A DNA stretch of 64,000 bases from an uncultured Desulfosporosinus sp. (GTDB lineage: Bacteria; Bacillota; Desulfitobacteriia; Desulfitobacteriales; Desulfitobacteriaceae). Location of the stretch: assembly GCA_927405585.1 (NCBI GenBank), contig CAKMJS010000029.1:1-64000 (forward strand), in the 5' to 3' direction. Made by a program: the position numbers and the translations under genes. Shown here in pieces: positions 59,850 through 64,000 of the stretch (position 1 is its first letter; each line of letters opens with the position of its first letter). The notes under the pieces are model-generated. The model was not told where the DNA came from. It searched no databases and saw only the letters and a program-made list of their open reading frames with translations.

Positions 59850-60300
59850 ATGACTGGGACTCAAATGCAACAACTAAGTCTCACTGAAACAATTCATACT
59901 AAGGGCAAACCTGATTAAACGTTGACATTAAGCAAGCTGTTACACTAATTTTGAACTCCCTTCTCCCTTACTCATGGGTGACTATGAACAACTTCTATAG
60001 GCTCTTTTTAACTTGCTCAATAACGCGATTGAAGCCTCACCTAAGTGAGGCAAAATCCTTATGCGATTATCTGAATAAGAGTCTTTCCGCTATGATAAGC
60101 GTAATCGACAAACTGACCAAGTATCCCTATAAGCCTTCGTCATCTTGTCCTTGAACGGTTCTTCACTACTCAGTATACAGTACCGTACTATGGTTAACTA
60201 TAGCACAACCAAATCATTCTTGCACAACATGGCAAGCTCCATTTTTTCGAACCATGTCTTGCGGTACAGAAGCGATGATGGATTTACCGTGTTTATCAAA
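59850..60300 (+). pseudogene. Decayed sensor histidine kinase (HATPase part)
   Basis: Reading past stops and one frame change, the plus strand contains kinase motifs in the right order: GDYEQLL, stop, ALFNLLNNAIEASPK (N-box, 59977-60045), stop at 60046, GKILMRLSE, then in another frame PSIPISLRHLVLERFFTT (G1/F box, about 60117-60170), a degraded G2, QIILAQHGKLHF (60210-60245) and the final WIYRVY. At least five in-frame stops and a frameshift show it is non-functional. The N-terminal sensor and the phospho-His part are gone. It resembles PAS-type sporulation kinases (inference). Confidence 0.65.
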
Positions 60301-60302
60301 GT

Positions 60303-61547
60303 TTACGAATACCCTTTATGCATAAGTGAGTTATTCATAAGAGTTCGACAATCAAGCTGATAAATTCCTTTTTCTTTCCAGTTTTCCGGTAAAGTCCAAA
60401 TCGGGAACTTATGCATATCATCTAACCAATAATACCAACGCTGAAGGTCTTCCTCTATGCTCGTTGTTGTAAGCCAATGTACTCGGCCATCCCAAACTAA
60501 TGAATTCCCTTGTTCATCTTTAGCATAGACTAAAAGGAGGCTCCGTTCTAACACACATCCTAACAAAACACTTTGGGACGCTTTTAAAAGTGGTTTTTCA
60601 AAAATTGGGCAGATGACACTCAATTGTCCATTTCCTTGATAGAAATACCATTCCCCCAGTTCGAGTACAGAATTTTCGCTACGCTCTTTTGGAAGCCAAG
60701 GCCATGGCCATGGACTTCCCCAGAGTGACTTTATAACCCTATCTCCCTGATGAAGCCACAAAGCGAGGAGATCCTGAGTACGAAGTTTGCCCTCTTTCTC
60801 TAAAGATTCTAGGTGGTCAAGAATCTGAAGCATGACCATACAAAATTCTGAATTAAGCGAGTCTGAAGCATCCACCCATCCATGTTTTTGCCACCTTGAT
60901 ATTTGTTCGTTATCCTTAAGCCACTTTACTTTACTGTTCAGTTCAAATTTCTTGCCCTTGCGACGAACTTCTGCGATCTCAAAATTCCCCCAAAGAAAAG
61001 CGATATGTTGAGGTTTTACTTCAATTCGAACACGTCGACAAGCCAAACTATCAAAGAACATGTTCACTATCCTAAGTTGTTGCTGCGCGACAGGATTTAA
61101 ACTTTGTCCCCAGCGTTTCCAGTTAGGGCGTTCTTCCCCCAAGGCATAACGTGACATTCGGCTTTGACGTTCCTGGGGAATTAGGTATAAACTTGGAGTT
61201 AGTTTTTCCCTCCAATAAACTGCCCTGGCAGAGATATTTCCCCCAATTTTAGAAACTCCATCTAAAAAAGCTGACGAAAAATTAGGGGCTACATAATAAA
61301 TTACAGTCTTAGCGCCGTTACTTAATCGATTTCCCCATAATACTCCGGCTAAAAGGAATTCTTCTTCGCGCACAATTGAAGAGCTGGCGATGATACCGAC
61401 TCGCAAAGTGGTCTCGCCACCCATAAAATAGGCGAACTGTGGGGAGAGGCGGTTTGCTTTTTTTCTGTCATCTGGGCATTCTTGCCAGTTCCTTGCAATA
61501 AATACATCGGGATGAGCTTCCCAGATCAAATTCCAGGTGATACTCAC
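60303..61547 (-). CDS. Hypothetical 414-residue protein
   Basis: Not recognised. Trp-rich and soluble-looking, with mixed charge (KLTPSLYLIPQERQSRMSRYALGEERPNWKRWGQSLNPVAQQQLRIVNMFF in part); no signal peptide or long membrane helix. Recurring features are W-containing segments (SLWGSPWPWPWLPKERS; QRWYYWLDDM) and a Ser/Gly region near residue 50 (MGGETTLRVGIIASSSIVREE). It is preceded by ggttc/aaggga sequence upstream of ATG 61547. Its left end abuts the kinase remnant. A role as a nuclease-like or carbohydrate-related protein cannot be argued from the sequence. Confidence 0.65.
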   Translation of the reverse strand: MSITWNLIWEAHPDVFIARNWQECPDDRKKANRLSPQFAYFMGGETTLRVGIIASSSIVREEEFLLAGVLWGNRLSNGAKTVIYYVAPNFSSAFLDGVSKIGGNISARAVYWREKLTPSLYLIPQERQSRMSRYALGEERPNWKRWGQSLNPVAQQQLRIVNMFFDSLACRRVRIEVKPQHIAFLWGNFEIAEVRRKGKKFELNSKVKWLKDNEQISRWQKHGWVDASDSLNSEFCMVMLQILDHLESLEKEGKLRTQDLLALWLHQGDRVIKSLWGSPWPWPWLPKERSENSVLELGEWYFYQGNGQLSVICPIFEKPLLKASQSVLLGCVLERSLLLVYAKDEQGNSLVWDGRVHWLTTTSIEEDLQRWYYWLDDMHKFPIWTLPENWKEKGIYQLDCRTLMNNSLMHKGYS

Positions 61548-61651
61548 AATGAACCTCCCTTAGCTTTTCTCCATAAGCATGTTTACGCGCTAACCGAGGA
61601 TATCATGACACTTTAAGAAAAATCTAACGATGACATAAATTTCACGTAAAA

Positions 61652-61688
61652 TATCCCCCGTAGTACTCTATCGAGACAATGGGGGATA
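61652..61688. terminator. 8-bp hairpin, possible terminator of the TetR gene
   Basis: tatccccc (61652-61659) pairs with gggggata (61681-61688) around a 21-nt loop, beyond the TetR stop on the minus strand; ATTTTACG follows there. Confidence 0.45.
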
Positions 61689-61740
61689 AGTAGGATCTAT
61701 ACTATTACGTAGTGATCTTCAAAGGACATCGCAGTATGTC

Positions 61741-62322
61741 TTATGCCTCTTGCTTTTTTTCACAGAGACCATCTAGAAAGACAGAGAGCGCATGATTCAC
61801 CTCTTGATGCAAATCGCCCACACCAGAGACAAACCAGCGTATAAAATGTTGTATCATCATACCTTCTAGGCTTTCGGCTAAAAAGGCGGGATTAAACTCT
61901 CGGCTGATTTCGCCATGCTGTTGACCGACCGTTAGAATAGCTAATAGGCCATAATGTAAACTCATATCATAATCTGCCCCTTCGCGATTCCGTACAGTGA
62001 CCCAGGCGATTTCACGATCTTTAATCATAAATTCAGCCCAATCATGGAGAAGGGTTCCTAAGCGCTGCCGAGTGCCCAGGCTTGGCTTTTGACGACCATT
62101 GTTGATGAGATCTTGACAGGTACGCCGCGAGAATTCTAAAATAACAGCTTCTTTAGTGGGAAAATAGTTGTAAAAGGTTCCTTTCCCTACGTCTGCATGT
62201 TGCGTAATCTGCTCAACAGAAGTGGCCGTAAATCCCTGCATACGAAAAAGGTGCATTGCATTTGAAAAAATCTTTTCGCGAGTTTCTTTTTTCTTGCGCT
62301 CTCTGCGAGACAAATCTGTCAC
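61741..62322 (-). CDS. TetR-family transcriptional regulator
   Basis: A 193-residue repressor: basic N-terminus (SRRERKKKETREKIFSNAMHLF) and a helix-turn-helix (FTATSVEQITQHADVGKGTFYNYFPTKEAVILEF), then a ligand domain that ends LSVFLDGLCEKKQEA. The target is unknown. It stands between glycerate kinase (upstream) and the hypothetical 414-residue gene, all on the minus strand. In Firmicutes such TetR proteins often control a drug exporter; none is adjacent. Confidence 0.88.
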   Translation of the reverse strand: MTDLSRRERKKKETREKIFSNAMHLFRMQGFTATSVEQITQHADVGKGTFYNYFPTKEAVILEFSRRTCQDLINNGRQKPSLGTRQRLGTLLHDWAEFMIKDREIAWVTVRNREGADYDMSLHYGLLAILTVGQQHGEISREFNPAFLAESLEGMMIQHFIRWFVSGVGDLHQEVNHALSVFLDGLCEKKQEA

Positions 62323-62475
62323 CTTAAATCCCCCTTCATACCCAATATTAGAGATAAATAATCCTTTGTATAGTCATTCTCTAATATCCATATTTTTCCT
62401 TCTTTTTTAAGGGGATTTAATACATTTTACAAATATTATTTTTGTGGCAAATCTAGACAGCGAACAATCATTCTA

Positions 62476-63642
62476 TTATCCGACACGATTCATTTTTTTG
62501 ACAGCAGATTCCTCTCCGAGCTTCCAAACCGTTAGTACCCTCCATACTGCCCTCTCTAGCTGTTGATCAGCCTTCATGAAGGCCTCTTCGAGGGTTGCAG
62601 GCCCTTCAGCAACACTGAAACAGCTTGCAACACCAGCATTCGCTAGAAAATTTGGAGAACCTTCTACCGATCCAGAAATAGCAAGTACAGGGACAGAGTA
62701 TTTCTGAGCTAAAGCCGAGACACCTACTGGAACTTTACCGAAAGCTGTCTGAAAGTCTGTCCTTCCTTCTCCCGTGAGGACCAAGTCAGCGTGCATAATT
62801 TTTTGATCAGCATTTGACACTTCTAGAACCATTTGTGACCCTGGTCGCAATTTAGCCCCTAGGAAACCGACAACTCCCGCGCCAAGTCCTCCTGCTGCAC
62901 CCCCGCCAACTAACTCCAGAAGATTTGTGCCTGACACTCTACTTAGTATTTCTCCAAACCTTTGCAGAGCTGTATCCAACACCTTGATATCCTTAAGACT
63001 TGCACCTTTTTGCGGGCCATAAACAGCACTTGCGCCCTCTGGACCACAAAGTGGATTTTGAACATCGCAAGCAACCTCGATCTTAACTTTTGCTAAGCGA
63101 GGATCGAGTCCCGACATATCAATACTGACTAGATTAGCCAGTGCTGCTCCTCCCTGAGGTAATTCATTACCTCGAGCATCAAGCATCTTAACTCCTAAAG
63201 CAACGGCCAGACCAGCTCCACCATCGTTCGTCGCACTTCCCCCGATTCCGAGAAGTATCTTCTTCACTCCACGATCTAAGGCATTACTAATTAAAAACCC
63301 AGTTCCTTGCGTAGAGGTTACAAGCGGGTTTCTTTCTTGATTACCCAAAAGTGTTAATCCAGAAGCAGCGGCCATTTCAATAATCGCCGTCTCACCCTCA
63401 TCAATAAGGCCATATGTCGCATCAATTGATCGACCGAGTGGGTCTGTTACATTGACCGTAATTTTTTCACCAGTTACTGCGCAAAGCATTGCTTCCACAG
63501 TACCTTCTCCCCCATCCGCCATCGGTATCATATCTATGACACTGTCGGGATAAACCCTTAGTACACCTCTTTGCATAGCAAGTGCTGCGTCCAAAGCATT
63601 TAAGCACCCCTTAAAAGAGTCTGGTGCAATGACAATTTTCAT
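62476..63642 (-). CDS. Glycerate kinase (GarK/GlxK type)
   Basis: A 388-residue kinase that phosphorylates D-glycerate to 2-phosphoglycerate or 3-phosphoglycerate. The family opening MKIVIAPDSFKGCLNALDAA and PMADGGEGTVEAM are present, as are LLGIGGSATNDGGAGLAVALG and LTGEGRTDFQTAFGKVP. This is the type I (GarK) fold. It starts 3 bp after the stop of a small membrane gene, so both share a transcript. Feeds glycerate into glycolysis. Confidence 0.93.
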   Translation of the reverse strand: MKIVIAPDSFKGCLNALDAALAMQRGVLRVYPDSVIDMIPMADGGEGTVEAMLCAVTGEKITVNVTDPLGRSIDATYGLIDEGETAIIEMAAASGLTLLGNQERNPLVTSTQGTGFLISNALDRGVKKILLGIGGSATNDGGAGLAVALGVKMLDARGNELPQGGAALANLVSIDMSGLDPRLAKVKIEVACDVQNPLCGPEGASAVYGPQKGASLKDIKVLDTALQRFGEILSRVSGTNLLELVGGGAAGGLGAGVVGFLGAKLRPGSQMVLEVSNADQKIMHADLVLTGEGRTDFQTAFGKVPVGVSALAQKYSVPVLAISGSVEGSPNFLANAGVASCFSVAEGPATLEEAFMKADQQLERAVWRVLTVWKLGEESAVKKMNRVG

Positions 63643-63645
63643 AAC

Positions 63646-63984
63646 CTATCCCTCCTTAGACTGAGCACGCTGCCCCATAATCATTCCAAGCTTAAGATAA
63701 AAGCCAACACTTAGGAAATCCAAGACAACGATTATCAAACTACCAAAAGGTATTCCTGCAAAACTTGCAACTAAATAGGATAGAATATTAAAAGAATATG
63801 CTGCCACGTAAGCGGATCGTATCGTTTCAAACCGAGGTCTATATCCTACCAAAAAACCAATAGGGTAAAAAATTGCAAAATTAAAGACAAGTTGATTAAA
63901 TACTCCACCCTCAATAAAAAACTCGCCCCATAAAATGAAGAGCAAGCTTAATATGAGAAGATAGCGCCAAAAAGCAAAATTCAT
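63646..63984 (-). CDS. Hypothetical small membrane protein
   Basis: 112 residues with four hydrophobic segments (YLLILSLLFILWGEFFI, LVFNFAIFYPIGFLVGY, AYSFNILSYLVASFAG, GSLIIVVLDFLSVGFYLKLGM). The ATG at 63984 has aggagg 4-6 bp upstream, at the very edge of the window. It precedes the glycerate kinase gene with a 3-bp gap. The N-terminus fits a normal start, so the gene is complete. No family recognised. Confidence 0.6.
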   Translation of the reverse strand: MNFAFWRYLLILSLLFILWGEFFIEGGVFNQLVFNFAIFYPIGFLVGYRPRFETIRSAYVAAYSFNILSYLVASFAGIPFGSLIIVVLDFLSVGFYLKLGMIMGQRAQSKEG

Positions 63985-64000
63985 ACCATCCTCCTATCTC

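Noticed and set aside
1-64000. CRISPR array, tRNA or rRNA genes
   Set aside because: No spaced direct repeats, tRNA cloverleaf or rRNA stretch was found by eye; not a computed result.

Overview
The window looks like chromosomal DNA of an anaerobic, spore-forming Firmicute of the Desulfitobacterium/Desulfosporosinus type. The evidence is AT-rich DNA with strong AAGGAGG ribosome sites and many TTG/GTG starts, menaquinone synthesis by the futalosine route (mqnE, mqnA, menG), a lactate-oxidation operon with a LutB-LutA fusion, an [FeFe]-hydrogenase-like protein, ferrous iron uptake (feoABC), a squalene-hopene-cyclase-like protein, and one in-frame UGA that reads best as selenocysteine. No rRNA, tRNA, CRISPR array, intact transposon or prophage was seen. 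The genus assignment is inference. Layout, 0-12 kb: p-aminobenzoate synthesis (pabAB fusion and pabC); small stress or hypothetical genes; a minus-strand string with a FlhB-tail protein, a FliK-like protein, a DUF2103-type protein, a phosphodiesterase and mqnE; then a small DMT permease and uvrC. 12-20 kb: a UPF0210/ACT-domain pair, a HesB-like selenoprotein gene (stop codon read as Sec, with a SECIS-like hairpin), an HD hydrolase, a TPR protein, oligoendopeptidase F and a group-B-like [FeFe] hydrogenase. 20-30 kb: pheA, thrC, a threonyl-tRNA-synthetase-like/uridine-kinase fusion, a minus-strand run MFS - FAH - mqnA - GIY-YIG - 4-OT, then nth, an HD-GYP protein and a TSUP exporter. 30-43 kb: VanW, PRC-barrel and repeat-bearing membrane proteins, YigZ, a thioesterase, a CBS protein, menG, a TetR regulator, feoABC with Fur boxes, a YczE-like membrane protein, two GNATs and RidA. 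43-57 kb: zinc-ribbon protein, asparaginase, HD hydrolase, GH18 hydrolase, ComFB, a Crp/Fnr regulator, a Ski2-like helicase, rubredoxin, a HAD hydrolase, the lut operon and a candidate non-coding RNA. 57-64 kb: the cyclase-like protein, a GC-richer gene-free block full of nested inverted repeats (candidate structured RNA), a decayed histidine kinase, an unknown 414-residue protein, a TetR regulator and glycerate kinase. How it fits together: futalosine menaquinone synthesis plus menG supplies the quinone pool into which the lut complex could feed electrons from lactate. The hydrogenase-like protein, rubredoxin, Feo iron uptake and the A-type Fe-S protein suit an iron-rich anaerobic metabolism. 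Several short genes below the usual length cut-off were read by hand: a 52-residue Cys-rich protein, 39- and 41-residue membrane peptides, a frameshifted 41-residue membrane protein, a 53-residue rubredoxin and a 59-residue basic protein. The strongest candidates for something undescribed are the structured block at 58.9-59.3 kb, the hairpin-rich transcript at 55.7-55.8 kb and the selenocysteine HesB-like gene.
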